Positions 1-12,600 are shown, counted from the stretch's first letter. The stretch: DNA of 64,000 nt from Kazachstania africana CBS 2517 (GCF_000304475.1 NC_018945.1:1-64000), one strand, 5' to 3'. Made by a program: numbers and translations. Notes: generated by a model from the letters alone, not told the origin.

Positions 1-980
1 AGCACTAATTAAAAGCAAAAAAATTTGATAAATTTAAAATTGCATAACTAATATTGTCTTTTCTTATTCATGTTGCACCACTTACCTTTTCTTTTTGACA
101 ATAGGTCCTTTTCTCTTGTATAGCCCTTAACCTTTATTCTGAATCCCATTTAGTGTGAAAATATACACAGTAGTAGAAATAGAATAATTGAAAATTTCAC
201 GTATAGTTTAAACGATTTTGAAAATCATCCAAGTTTTGCTATGAATGTAGCGCAGGTGTCAAGGACCTCAAATAAGTTTTACCCAGCCATTGTTTGCCGG
301 AGCACTTTAGTTTACTTGTGTAGTGGGGATAACGATCAGTTGATATACTTATGGTTCGCGCAGAAAGTACGATGGCTCAATAGAAAGAGGATATTCGAAG
401 GGTACATCATAGTACACAATATAATGGTTGAAAGTGGAACAGTATTTTTAATACTAATTTCTCTTGATTCTCAGACAATATCCACAGAGTATAGTAAAGC
501 ATGTGACTTGGAAGCTCAGATGCATACGAAACTAGAAATTATTTGTCCGAATATAGTGTAGCAAATTTCTTACTGACAGGGATACATTGGCATATGAAGT
601 TGAACGTCTCTTTGTAGCATAGGTATTATATTTCTCAGCGTCTTGAGCTAACGCAGCAGAAGTTAAACTGCCTTCATGTATGAGGAGAAAATCCTTTAAA
701 CGAATGCCAGTGAACTAACCAAAGACACATATTCACATAGCACTGACATACCTGACATAGTCCATTGAACTAAGGGGAAATATATTGCTTTAATATCTCT
801 ATATCAATTTATTTGATACTCTAATAATCATCTTTCTCTGCTTCATCATCCTGAATATTACATCATACATCCATATAAACTACTCACACTCGACAGGTTA
901 CTAAACATCTATTCCCATTAATACCTTCTCTACTCATCGAGATACTGTCATCTGTCCTCTCACCGAGAAACCTCGCACTC
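1..980. other. AT-rich stretch, no confident gene
   Basis: No recognisable gene. One 106-codon open frame on the + strand (241-561) starts with ATG but shows no family motif, signal peptide or biased composition. It may be chance or a remnant. No RNA gene was recognised by eye. Confidence 0.5.
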
Positions 981-1300
981 ATGTTGACTAATAGTTGAAC
1001 ATTCTGTTTCATAGCAGGCTTTACTATTTCAGATCTCCTGTAAATCTAGGCGAATAAGCGTACTAGTCTCGATATCTTAGACCTCATATGAATAATAGTG
1101 GTCCAGAATTATCTTAACCCTAGTCTAACTCACATTCTTATGTCGCCCTTTCATCACTCGTCACTTCTCTCTTCCTTGTCTCTTCAACTTCGAATCTTCG
1201 AATTTTTTTTGTTTTCTAGTTCAAAATTTCGATGCTCGGACAAAAAGAGATTCGATATAATTCATTTAAGAAAGGAACATATTGAAGAGCTGAGAGGTAC
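980..1300. repeat. Dispersed repeat a, left copy
   Basis: This stretch aligns by eye with 30400-30710. Shared words include CAGATCTCC followed by GTAAATCTA, ATTATCTTAA followed by TCTAGTCTAACTC, and GATATAATTCATT near the right end. Similarity is diverged but collinear over about 300 bases. No open frame is conserved between the copies, so I treat it as a non-coding or fully decayed subtelomeric repeat. Confidence 0.65.
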
Positions 1301-1379
1301 AATTAATAACGAAACGCATGGTTTACCACTTATATTAAGAACATCATCCTTATATTAGAAGGCAGAACTGTACTATTTA

Positions 1380-1530
1380 AGTCAATATATAATTCGTAAA
1401 CGTTCAATCACTAGCATATTACAGTAAATCAACAAGTATAGAACCGTCGAGTACTTCGCAGTAACTAACATTAAGATGTCAAATATATGCCGTTCAGCGC
1501 CAGACGTCGATTGAATCTGCGCTATACGTT
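1380..1530. repeat. Dispersed repeat b, left copy
   Basis: Collinear with about 26730-26850. Both copies carry TATAATTCRTAAACGT near the left end and later CTAACATTMAGATGTCAAAT. The repeat lies next to the arginase-family copy in both places, although in a different order relative to it. Confidence 0.55.
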
Positions 1531-1592
1531 AAACGTTTTTGCCGCCCTGCTCCTCTATTCCTGTCACTTTCTCGCTTTCTTGTATGGATGTA

Positions 1593-2482
1593 TCAGGTAG
1601 AATCACCTTCGATCAAGGGCGGCTTTTGGAGCATGGCTTTCAAGTTTATAGCATCCCAAGGCAGGTATTCTGCAACTGTAATCCCAACAATAGTGCAATC
1701 TTCTTTAACTTGATTGACCAGGTCTATGACATTCTGCATACTTAATTCGCCTTTAGCATACCCATACTTATCAGGTACATCTGGACGTGAAAATAACAGT
1801 GAATGGAATTTTGCCTCATTCAATACATCCAGATCAATGTGGATTGCAAGTTTTCTAATCTTTCTATCACGAATCCATTGGGGGACAGATTTGGCTCCGG
1901 CTTGAACTTCCTTTGCAGAGCATGTAGAAATGTTATACTTGGTTAAAAATTCTTGTTCATGGTCAAATGGATCGTGAATTCCAGCAATCATAACATTAGA
2001 GGCAACTGCTGGTTTTGGCACGAGTTTTGAAACAAAATCATTATCCCCATGACCCATTAAATTTCCTACCACATAAGTATGGGCTGGCCGGACTGCCCAG
2101 GTTGAGAAACGTCTGGATGTGTGTCAATCCATAAAATTCCAAAATCTTCACCATATTTCTCACTCAAGTAAGCAAACGGGGCTAGAGAAACTAACAATCA
2201 CCACCCAATGTCACGATTTTTTCAGATTTATATCTCTCAAGTGCACTTGGCAGTGAGTTGTGTAAGCAACTCTGATTTGAATACCACGCCATCCTCTTCA
2301 ACTTCTTTCACGTCCTTGGTAAAATCACCTTCAAATTTTGGAACTGGGACACGGATTACTTGCATGCCCGCTGCAGGCAATAGCCATTCTAGCAAATCTG
2401 ACGCAAACTGACAAGCTGGCTGCACTCCTCCTTGCCATAGTGGAAATACAAGACGAACGGTAGAATTATCTTCGGAACTCAT
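1593..2482 (-). pseudogene. Arginase-superfamily hydrolase, copy 1, frameshifted
   Basis: This is a near-identical relative of the copy at 24315-25211. It starts at ATG 2482 and reads in frame through the position where copy 2 has a stop, with TGG (Trp) there. It then loses frame. Compared with copy 2 it lacks about 5 bases near 2250 and 1 base near 2200, and the sequence near 2085 is altered. The C-terminal part (2072-1593) is open again in another frame and keeps the HIDLDVLNE metal-binding stretch. The central metal-site region is therefore split across frames and no functional enzyme can be made. See copy 2 for the family description. Confidence 0.85.
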
Positions 2483-2599
2483 TTCTGCTATAAAATGAAC
2501 AGTAAGCGCTAAGCCCTTTATTATTAGATTTTCGCTGGATTGTGGATTCAATTCGGAGAACATAATTTGAAAAACTGCTCGATTTATATACTTCAAATT

Positions 2600-3148
2600 T
2601 TCATGTACCGGGAATGTACAACTTCTGTGATCTCAACATAAGGGGTTGCCATGAAAGTTTTTTGCATAAAAAATGGGAAAATTAATGAGCAGTTTTATAC
2701 CAATTTCTTATCTAAGGTTGAGAAACAATACCTCAACTTACTCTAAATATTGGTTCATTTTTTCTGTGCCGTATTGCGGAACAGCACTCCTTCGAGCAAC
2801 TCGCTATTATTTCCTTCTGATATACCAATGATCAACATATTAGTTTGTAATTAACGCCAATTACTCTTAGACAGCTTCTTGGGCTGAATCTTCCTTCAAA
2901 ATGGAATATCTTTAAAAAGTCAGGATTGCCTTCTTTCCAAGCATGGAATAACACCACATGCCCACCGTCAATAGTATATTGTGCTAAAAACAACATGAAA
3001 TAACATTTCCAACCGTTACGAGGTATTTAGAACATCCGTGACTATGAATTTGATTCAATTCATGTCCTGAGGGTATTAGCACCTGAACAATCACGATTCT
3101 ATTATTTTGAAGTTTTGCATATTTTAGTTACCCAGAACATATGCAAGA
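2600..3148. repeat. Dispersed repeat c, copy 1
   Basis: Sequence upstream of arginase copy 1 that aligns with 25211-25860 upstream of copy 2, and in shortened form with 31870-32100. Shared words include AGGGGTTGCCAT, AAATTAATGAGCAGTTTTATAC and CGCCAATTACTC. The repeat runs into an assembly gap on its right side. It shows that the arginase gene was duplicated as part of a longer segment. Confidence 0.8.
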
Positions 3149-3216
3149 NNNNNNNNNNNNNNNNNNNNNNNNNNNNNNNNNNNNNNNNNNNNNNNNNNNN
3201 NNNNNNNNNNNNNNNN
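3149..3216. other. Assembly gap (68 N)
   Basis: Run of undetermined bases at the end of dispersed repeat c. The true length and content are unknown. Confidence 0.99.
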
Positions 3217-3690
3217 GCTACATAATCCATATGCATTACCTATCTGTTTAGTTGCTTTAAATCTTTTGAGCGGCTCTTTTTTATTGTTTCTTCCGAATTC
3301 TCTCTATATAGAAACTCCTTCTGCCGTTATCTCTCAGTAAAAAAGTGAAGACTCTGGTAGGCTATCTTGGGAAGAGTTTCTGAAATTCATGCTGCTTTAC
3401 ATGTATACGAAAATTTTCGAAAACGACTGCTGGAAGCATTTTATTTATTATATTTGATGCAAAAAGTTGAGCTTCGCTTTCACCTTGGGTCGTACCGCAG
3501 AGCAAGGAAATGTTTAACACCAGAAAGTTTACTGCAAGATCTTTTTGAAATTCTGTATGTTAAAGTAATATTTTCCGTAATTAATTTTTTTTTACTTTTA
3601 TCAACGCGCAGAGAACCTATACAACGTCATACAACTAACAAGTAAAAAATTTCACCATAGGATCCACGACCATATCATGAATTTATGGGG

Positions 3691-3698
3691 TATAAATA
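3691..3698 (+). promoter_or_regulatory. TATA box of killer-like gene A
   Basis: TATAAATA lies 80 bases before the ATG at 3778 and is followed by a C/T-rich stretch typical of yeast initiation regions. It suggests that the gene was a functional transcription unit. Assignment is by motif and spacing only. Confidence 0.55.
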
Positions 3699-3777
3699 GA
3701 CGTCATCTAGCATCGAGAGAACATCCTTTTCTTTCTAATTGAAACATACTTTTTTCTCTTATCGGATATATTTTTGT

Positions 3778-4513
3778 ATGGACCCAATGAGAAAACGAGA
3801 CTCCACCTTCATCGTCATTTCATCACTGGCAGTATTTACTATTGCCATTGCCTCAGTTAGGTGTGCCTTTGTGACTATGGGCAAGATCGTACTGCAAACT
3901 TCAATGACTAAGTTAGCTGATAAGTTTGGTACAAGGAGAGAGGCTACTTGGGCAGTAGCAGCGGGAGGAGCGACCAACATACTAGATTTGGTTAAGCACT
4001 GTACTACAGCCTCAGGACAGCCGGTGGATGGTGTTGAATGCGCTTCATCGGTCTTAACTTCGGTGGTTGCCTTTGGCTTTGCCGTAGCGAAGAGGTTAGA
4101 TACGGGTGCATGGTGGAAGAGGGACCTTAGTTGGGCCACAATGAGTGACGACCTCGTGATGCACATCAACAGCATGGCGAATCAGACCGGGCTCATCGAT
4201 CTGACGTTAACGCCTGCAGGACTAGCTCTACTAGGGCCATCAGTTGCAGATTTAGCAAATAATGTAGGTATGACGAGCGACATTCCAATGACTAAAAGAG
4301 ATTTGGGAGATGAATGGTTACTGGAGGGTACTATAGTCCACACTTCAGGCAATCAAACCATCTATAATTTTCTACAAACCAACTTTACGCATGCATACAT
4401 CACAAGTATGCCGGAAAGCGGCTTCCAGAAACGTAACGGATTCAACGGCTACACAAACACTGAAGGCCACGAAATATTCGTGCAGTCTGAAAGTGAGGGG
4501 ACTGTTGCATACT
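3778..4513 (+). CDS. K1-like killer preprotoxin A, 3' end lost in gap
   Basis: Partial gene, 245 codons from ATG 3778 to the gap edge. What is seen: a hydrophobic signal or anchor segment at residues about 11-30; a second hydrophobic, Ala/Gly-rich region with two cysteines (75 and 88) bounding a polar loop; and Lys-Arg pairs at 105-106, 114-115, 173-174 and 218-219. N-glycosylation sequons lie at about 135, 192 and 202, and a new domain begins after 219. This order matches yeast K1-type killer precursors, which are cut by the Golgi protease Kex2 into disulphide-linked secreted subunits with a glycosylated spacer removed. The family call is an inference from architecture and short local similarity. 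G+C is unusually high (34 of 60 bases at 4081-4140). I chose ATG 3778 because the open frame further upstream starts only with TTG. Confidence 0.6.
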
Positions 4514-4708
4514 NNNNNNNNNNNNNNNNNNNNNNNNNNNNNNNNNNNNNNNNNNNNNNNNNNNNNNNNNNNNNNNNNNNNNNNNNNNNNNNNNNNNNNN
4601 NNNNNNNNNNNNNNNNNNNNNNNNNNNNNNNNNNNNNNNNNNNNNNNNNNNNNNNNNNNNNNNNNNNNNNNNNNNNNNNNNNNNNNNNNNNNNNNNNNNN
4701 NNNNNNNN
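4514..4708. other. Assembly gap (195 N) between killer-like genes A and B
   Basis: The gap hides the C-terminal part of gene A and the N-terminal part of gene B. Similar tandem sequences may have been collapsed here, so the true gap could be larger than shown. Confidence 0.99.
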
Positions 4709-5505
4709 AAAGTAGCTTGGTGGGGTTCTTTTATTCAATCATCGAACAATGTTATCCAAACAGGCATAGATGCATGTAAAATTTGTAAGGATAATCACGA
4801 GAACTCCGCATCTTTAGATTGTGCACGTGCGGTAAGTATTTGGCTGCAACACTCATGACTAATTTATTATCGATTTACGTTGGCTGGCATTATGCAGGAA
4901 CACCAAATGGAACTTTAGAAGGTGAAGATCCTACAGCGCTTCGAAAAGACGGCTTAGGCACTGTAGAAAGTACTAATGATTTGTATGACGTCTCTTGCGT
5001 TACGGATTGGTTATTTGATCACTATTCTCAACCAGAGTCCGGAAAATGGTACCCAATTGACAACTCATTGACCAAAAGAGATTTGACTCAACCCTCAATT
5101 TATTTGAAACATAACGAAACCTCTGAAGTGTATCACTTGATCTTTAATCCTTCATCTGGATCAACAGGAACATTGGCGATTGCACCAACAAACATCGCAG
5201 GAAACTCGACATTAGCAAAACGCCAAGATCTTCCAGTGTATTCTCCATTGTGTACTGGATACATTGCTCTCGATTTCTGTGCCAACCAGAGTAAATGGGG
5301 AGGCTTCTATACCAGTGGAGAACTTGAAAATGAACTAAATGAGATTTTCGCAAATGATGTTAGTGGTTCATGGAGAGCAGATTATTACAAGATGTATACT
5401 TGCGAAGATACTTGTGATACGCAAGATTGGGAAGTCTCCTTTAGACTTTACTATGCTAGTGTAGGTCAATTCTTACATTGGACAAAATGTGATACCGGTT
5501 CTTAG
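4709..5505 (+). pseudogene. K1-like killer preprotoxin B, 5' truncated by gap and frameshifted
   Basis: Directly after the gap there is an alpha-subunit-like stretch with a Cys-bounded polar loop. The frame stops at 4856-4858, while the continuing hydrophobic segment is in another frame that stays open to TAG 5503-5505. So a frameshift (real or assembly-made) lies near 4830. The downstream part has several N-glycosylation sequons, Lys-Arg sites around codons encoded at 5080 and 5218, and a final domain of 93 residues with five cysteines. This last domain is the part most like the beta subunit of the K1 killer toxin: similar length, a Trp-rich amphipathic middle, and a Cys-Asp-Thr-Gly end. G+C is ordinary for the region (20 of 60 bases at 5101-5160), unlike gene A next to it. 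Kex2 processing and secretion are inferred from the family. Confidence 0.7.
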
Positions 5506-6876
5506 GTACAATTCTCTTATAAGAGATAAATACTTTTTGCAGCGCCATATAGCAAATAAAACATCTTTGATCGATAGTAGAAAAGAACACAAATATTTGG
5601 GTACTAATGATCTTGCAAATTTCACTTTTAATGCAAAAATCTTTAACGATCCTTAAGTAGAAGCGTTCTTAACACGATGTCTCTGGAATTCATAATTATT
5701 TAATTCAAAGCTTTTTGTGAGTATATTTCTGTAAGTATTTTCTTCACCGTTCCCATTGTGACTTTCGTCAAAAAAAAATGCACTCCATTACCAACAGTGT
5801 AGCTTTGTGCCCTTCAATGATGGCACTTCTGTATGAATAAACAAATATATATAGTCGATGGGATGGAGACACTTATGAAAAGGTTGGTTAGCTTCAGAAA
5901 GTCATTCCCTTCAATATTCACCGACGCTCCCTTGTCAGGAAATGGTAGATCGATGATGCACCTATTATTTGGTCCAAAGCTTAATTCCAGGAAGCTAGCC
6001 CTGAAATATAAAACAATCTTAAAATTTTTTGGATGTTGATCAGGTGCAACAAGAAATGGTTTTGGAAACGTACCACTTTTGAGTGACCTCGAAAGGAATG
6101 AACAGCGTAATAGTAAATTATTCAATTTCCCAAAATAGCAAAAGTTCCAGCTTTGACTGGTTCGAGCATATGCTGTTCATCAGTTTACAGTAGATGGATG
6201 TGTGTAAGTTTAAATGTAAAACAGTGTCCAGCTTGAAAAACCTGAAAACAGGGATCGTTCAATTACTTCTTTTCGTTTTTGCATAGTCATACTCCAAAAG
6301 CAGCTCATGTATTGGAGACTAGAAAGATCTTCCTTCCTCCAGTTTTTGATTTTGCAAATTTCTACAGATCAATTATAGGAAAAGGATGTATGTAATGTTG
6401 AAAATTTTGTAGGAAGAAAACATTCTTATCTAGAGGCTCGAGAATTGCATAGCATTTATGTAGCACCGCTTGAGTTTACATCCTTCACTATAACTAATAA
6501 AAGAAAATCGTGTTTAATTTAGCCCCAACTGTCAATGAAAATAGCCGTAGAACTGTACATCGAAATCCCTGTAACCGGTAAACGTAACTCAATACTCATC
6601 AGAGTTGAGAAATTCTATATATTCAGAAAGGACCAAAGAAAAAAATACTATAATATGTTTTAATAATAACATTTTCTGTTCTGAAAACAATATCATATAC
6701 TGATTGACTTATTTTTGAATAATCAAATATATGTTTCACCTAACTGGCAATAATTAAATAATTTAAAAAGTTTGTACTGGCAAAAAATCTTCATCTCATT
6801 TACGAATGAAATCTAAGAACCACTAGAAAATGGCAACGAACTAATAAAGGGTATCCAGGAAAATTATTGAACTAAA
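5506..6876. other. Intergenic, no gene seen
   Basis: AT-rich. Open frames of 68 and 103 codons overlap on opposite strands (5814-6125) without family features. I see no repeat or RNA gene here. Confidence 0.5.
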
Positions 6877-8834
6877 TCAAATTAGAAAAGAAAATAATAC
6901 AAGACCAATGGCATAGAACGGCCTTCTTCTCAATATACTAGCAAATCCTCGTTGAACAGAAACACTGACCGCTAAATCACTGCGTTGTGACTCGCCTGCA
7001 GACAAACTTGAACTCCTCAAAGAAGCATACGTTGCCTTACTAGGGATGACTGTCGTCCACCCTGTGACCACAGCATCAATAGAAGTGGGTTCAGAATTTA
7101 GAGTGGTTCTCCATGTAGAGCCCCTACTGGAGGAAGCACTACCAGAGCTGAATTGCTTGGTCGAGATCACGGAGTAAGTGGAGTGAGTAGAACCGGCTGA
7201 GCCAGTGGAAATGATTCCGGTAACAATCGCATCGATAGAAGCAGATCAGAAGTTAGAGTAGTTTCCCATGTAGATCCACTTGTGGAAGAAGTGGCGTTAA
7301 AAGTATAATTCTGTAGAGGAAACAGTGGAGCTCGATTCAGATCTTTGAGAAAAAGTACTCAATGTGCCTGCTGAAGATGGTGAGGTTGAGGAGGAAATGC
7401 AATCAGAGATTGAATCAAAAGAGGAAGAAGCAAAAGAATATTTACCAGAAGCATGACTGATAGATGATGAAATAGAGCTAGAAATTGTGTTCTGAGATCC
7501 AGTCATAGAACAGGAAAGAGAGCCAGAATATGACGTCCCAGAAGAGACAAAAACGGAGGAAGAGTCACTAAATGTTGCACTGGACGATGAACCAGAAGGG
7601 GTGCTACTCAAACTTATGACAGAAGAGGGGATACCGGAGCTGGATTGTATCGAGGATGGCGGACGCTTAAGTTAGCAGAAGAAGATGAAGAAGTGGTTGA
7701 AGTGAAAAGGGAAGCACTGTATGAAGTGCTAATAACTAATGTACTGGACGCAACCGTGCTATCGCTCCACTCGCTCCGCTAGAGATGGTATTTGCGCCAG
7801 TCGTAAAAGATGAAAAATCTATGTCATCACAGGACGGAGATTCAGTACACTGTGCGGAGACACTCGGAACAGAGGTGTCTGGGGCTGTTTCTAAGTAGGC
7901 TATTTTATTTTTTACCTAAAAGTGTGTCACTGGAAGATGTTGAAAAGTGATTCATATCGTATCCTGTACCAGTGTCTATATTAATAGTGAATGTGCTAGA
8001 GAGTAGTGGTGTTGATTTAAGCTGTAGAATACCAGTAGACGTAGAATATGTATATGACGTGATGCCTGTACTCAGCCCAATGGTGTTCCCACCACCAAAG
8101 CCTCGGACAGTTAAACTAGCAGTCGCAGCCTGATGTGTAACGTATATTTTAGCTGTGGAGGAGCTCATGTATATTACTTGATTTGCCAAAGAATGTGATT
8201 TGATATCAGCTAGATGTAGTGTAGCCTTGCTATTAAGCGTGATACAACCATTTCCTTGTATGGTATTCTCTGGATAAACTGTAACGTTATTCGCACAAAT
8301 AGTTCCACTGTTTTTTAAACTTGAAGACGACGAAGATCCAAAATAGAAGGTAGCATCACCACCACTACTACTCTGTGTTACTGATATGAGTCCACTATTA
8401 TCTATATCTTTGCTCGAGATTTTTAAAGGCGTGGAAGGACGAATAGGAGTAAGCTTTCCAGAAAACCACAGATTCCCGTAGTTTTCCCAAGTATCACTGA
8501 AGAAAGTCAGGGCGCCACTTGTCGTAGCTTTTGTATCATCGATAATACAGTCACCATAATTATGAAAGTCACTATGGAAATCGATAGTCATTCCAACATG
8601 GGCGCTATTGGTTTCACACATATAAAATTTACCATATATTCTTAGTGTCCAGAAATAATGAAGCAATCAAGATTTAATGACAGTAGTGGACGTAGATTCA
8701 ATCGTGACAGGGGAATAAAAAGCTGTGGCACCTTGCATTACAGTGTTACCACTGTAAGATATACCAGCATTGGCAATAAATGCTAATTGTAGCCACAATA
8801 AAAGATTGACAGTGAAAATTTTTGATAGTATCAT
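6877..8834 (-). pseudogene. GPI-anchored cell-wall adhesin (Hyr1/Iff-type), decayed
   Basis: Reading leftward from ATG 8834: a good secretion signal of about 23 residues, then TGA at codon 56 (8669-8667). The next 253 codons (8666-7905) are open and carry the pattern of the Hyphal_reg_CWP domain: Gly/Asn-rich beta-solenoid repeats, a GKFYMC element and SSSSS runs. After TAA at about 7905 the reading continues in other frames as Ser/Thr-rich stalk (7890-7297). There are two copies of a GSTW-TTL-SIDA-VTG module near 7260 and 7100, and a C-terminal hydrophobic tail ending at 6877 that looks like a GPI-attachment signal. At least four lesions break the gene. Intact relatives are wall mannoproteins involved in adhesion. 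The domain call rests on pattern recognition by eye. Confidence 0.75.
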
Positions 8835-9336
8835 GTCTCAGTTTTTAATTGCGAACAGTCTGGTTTGATAAAACTAGTTGTACTGAATAAAATGCTATGA
8901 GAAGATAAAATTTTCATGTGTTTATATATGAATGATTTCATAGAAAATTTGAAATTGATCATATCATATTTGAATTAAATCAGTATTGAATATTCCGAGG
9001 CTTTATTGAACTATGGTAGAATTGTTGCAGTCAGATTCGTATAGCGTTTGTTTATCAGCTTCGTTGAAGGTAATAAACCTTGTAGCAACGGATCTAAGAA
9101 CCGATAAAGGAGTTCATCGTCTAAGACATCTGTGATCAAACCAGATATGTGAATTGATCAAAATAATCAACCAGGTGGCACCCATCATATAGCCTCGATA
9201 CTTACATGCATACTGAGAAACTCAAAAGAATGTCTACAGATTTGGAGGTTTGAGGTTTGACAGTAACCTTATTATTTGTAGTAATCTTGATTCTTTATTT
9301 GACTGAGCATTCTTGTTAGGACGAATAACACGCATT
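8835..9336. other. Upstream region of decayed adhesin, no gene
   Basis: Contains the former promoter side of the adhesin and AT-rich sequence up to an assembly gap. No supported gene. Confidence 0.5.
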
Positions 9337-9677
9337 NNNNNNNNNNNNNNNNNNNNNNNNNNNNNNNNNNNNNNNNNNNNNNNNNNNNNNNNNNNNNNNN
9401 NNNNNNNNNNNNNNNNNNNNNNNNNNNNNNNNNNNNNNNNNNNNNNNNNNNNNNNNNNNNNNNNNNNNNNNNNNNNNNNNNNNNNNNNNNNNNNNNNNNN
9501 NNNNNNNNNNNNNNNNNNNNNNNNNNNNNNNNNNNNNNNNNNNNNNNNNNNNNNNNNNNNNNNNNNNNNNNNNNNNNNNNNNNNNNNNNNNNNNNNNNNN
9601 NNNNNNNNNNNNNNNNNNNNNNNNNNNNNNNNNNNNNNNNNNNNNNNNNNNNNNNNNNNNNNNNNNNNNNNNNNNNN
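9337..9677. other. Assembly gap (341 N)
   Basis: Longest undetermined run in the window. Its true length is unknown. Confidence 0.99.
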
Positions 9678-12600
9678 TTCGTTTTACTCAAAAGGTTACC
9701 TTTACTACACCGAGGCGTTTTCAAAATATATCACCATCTCTTACGCCTTTCATGAATTAAAAGCTATCGCCATACTAAATACATTTTCCTTTGCAATATG
9801 AAGATTAAATATAAGCTATATTCTTCGACAAGAGCCACCATTTCCTTTTAATCAACCATCGATTGTGACGAACATTAGGTCGAAGAATCATATCCAATTC
9901 TTCTCTTATGCTATATTTTATTTCTCAATTTAGGCACATTTTGAGAACATAGCATTTCAAAAGTTCCAGAGTAAAGAAAGGTAATTCCATATTGCTTCTG
10001 CGAGGACAGCCCAGCAACAAACATCAGTGGTTCTCTCTGTCAGGAATTAATGAAGCTACTCGACTCCTAAATTAAGCTTCAATCCATCAATATAAAAAGT
10101 CACTCAGTTCTGTCCCATAAGTGGTATTATAGTTAGAAACGTGCATTCCTTCAACCAGTCGAAAAAATATAAAGCATTCTCTTGTGAGTAGCAAGTATGA
10201 TGTCGTTTTTAATTCCTAATATTTAGCTGGACATTTCCTTGAGTAGGGAAAACTCAAAGGTGACTTCATTTAATAGACGGAAAGCTTTATGTTTGCATCA
10301 ATAGTGTCTGTTTTAGAAATGTCTTCACTTTCCCATATCATCAAGACCAAGACAGTTCTAAAGCAGTTATCTTATACTTTGATGTAAACCTAGGTTTGTA
10401 AGACAAAGATACGTTGTTACCTGTGCTATTGTACTCACTGATTTTTCCTATATAATAAATATGAATAGTAAGATGCCTCAATAAGCTTGCATGTCTTAAG
10501 TTTATTTTTGATTTATCTGGATAACAAATTCCGTTATCTTACTTTCGTATCTTCTCATATGCCCTGAGATTGCTTCATGAGAAATCCTTGTAATTGCATA
10601 TCCGTACGTCCTCTGTGTTCTTCATGTGCTCTTGTGTTTGTCGGTGATTAAACAGGTTTTGATATACCTTATAGACAACTGAGATTTCGCCAATCACGGA
10701 TTGCTTTACACCTGCCCCATCAAAAATTGTTGTTAATGATCATAAATGTTGTAGAAGAACCTACAAATGAATTAATAGGAAGGTCATGGCTTTGCTGGCA
10801 ATGTGTTTAGAACTAAACTTCTGATAGTGTTCTAGAAATCTACATCTTTTATATTTAAAGCGTTGTTAACCTGTTCCAGCCGACCGAGTTTTTCGAGGAA
10901 GAAACTACCGAAGTAACAACTAAAAGTTAATCTACCGCAAAGAGAAATGTACTCAAAAAGTCTTCACAATTAAAGTATATGAATAAAGATAACAGAGAAT
11001 ATATTGCTTCTATCTTTTTTTTGTCTTCTGAGATGCAATTATTACGGCTGACAATAATAGTGTCTGAAGTCGAAATGAGGCCGATAATGAAAAGTGAGAT
11101 TATTGCGACTGTAAATCTTCAATTTTGACAATTTTGAAATATAATATATTGTGCGAGGTATCAAACATTTCTGTTCATTCGTGTTCAAATGTTTTATGGA
11201 TATCTTAATTTTAGTTCAATCGAGCTCGATTTTTTGAACTTCCACATCATTTTAAAAAAGCGTCGGTGCTGAAGTTTATTCAAATAAACAAAAGTACCGT
11301 AAATATCTGGCCAAAAATTAAGGTTGGGGGGACTTTCATAAATTCTTAAATTATGAAGGTAGCATTTTTCAGAACTTCAAATTTTAGAAACAACTTGATG
11401 CTCGCACCTATCCAAGTCGGACGGTTTGGATATTATATTATTGCAGCAGACTGTGAACACAACTGAGTATATGATAACAATGAAATAAAGCAGATGCATG
11501 CTCCTATGATCTTGCTGCACTTTTCTTTTTCTGACAGCAACGACAGTCCATGCGAATTCTCAAATATGCGCGAAAAACAAGATCTTTGATTATATACTAA
11601 TTCTTTCGAAGTACGAGGCAAACCCATAATCAAGCCAATACAACTAAAAATGCTGAAGAGCCGTGATGCTTTACGGACAGTGAATTTATAAATGTTACAC
11701 CAGTTTTCGAATTCGGAGATATTTCGGAAAGCATTGACTAGCCACCGTTCTGAGGCCTAGAAGTATTAAAAAAAAAATCTTGTTGGCGACAGAAAATTAA
11801 TCGATACTTCAAGTTGCAGCATATCTCATAGGATCAAACGATTATTCTGACTCTCCGTTTTCTGTGTGAAATTAGCTATGTTTATTGATAAAGAATGGTT
11901 CGTTTGAAATGAAATGTTCTATACGATGTTCGTAATATGGAAATAAACTTAATGAAAAGAAAAGCAAACAGAATGTTACCATGAATCATTCAAGGGCCAT
12001 GGTTATGATACTACTTCCGGTTTTCCTAGATGTAAACTATTCTTTACAGAGGAGGAATCCTCTATGTCAAATGCCATACAAAATGATTCCACTTTTCAGA
12101 TATGAAGGAAATTCTATGTTACTACTGTTTCAATGCCTACAAATTGAGTGCACTCACTGACACTGACTAGCAGTGATATATGGCATAACTTCATCACCAT
12201 CCAAGCCAAATTTAACCGCAGTACTAATAGATATATTATATCTAGTATATGATTGGCATAATTGTCGTCATTGAGGAGCTCTTCCTACCATATCGTATGC
12301 CCTTCGAATGTCCTAGAGTGGTTCACAGTACAAGAAGTAAGAAGGCTTAAATTTATAGCAATTCAGCACCTCCTGTACTCAAGAATCAAGATAGAAACAA
12401 ATAAATAAAAGTAAACTGAAGCTAGTTTTAAGTTGCCATGAAAGATAGTCAGTTACATACTGGGACTGACCTCTTTAATGGCTAACACATCTAAAAGAGA
12501 TACACCAATATCATTTTTTTCAGTGCGAAAACATTTATCATCCAACGCTTTTTGTTTTATAAAATGTGCATTCTTTGAAGTCTATTGCATTCTCCCACTA

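Noticed and set aside
241..561. 106-codon ORF near the left end
   Set aside because: Has an ATG, but no signal, domain or composition bias. Not strong enough to call a gene.
3367..3645. 92-codon ORF before killer-like gene A
   Set aside because: Low-complexity hydrophobic end and no family. It lies in the likely promoter region of gene A.
4709..4779. Continuous frame from gene A through the N-run
   Set aside because: Ns are translated without stops by default, and the sequence after the gap in that frame has no family features. The other frames carry the toxin-like protein.
4832..4837. GTAAGT in killer-like gene B as an intron donor
   Set aside because: No branch-point TACTAAC and acceptor in fitting distance, and the frames change within a few bases. 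A simple frameshift explains the data better.
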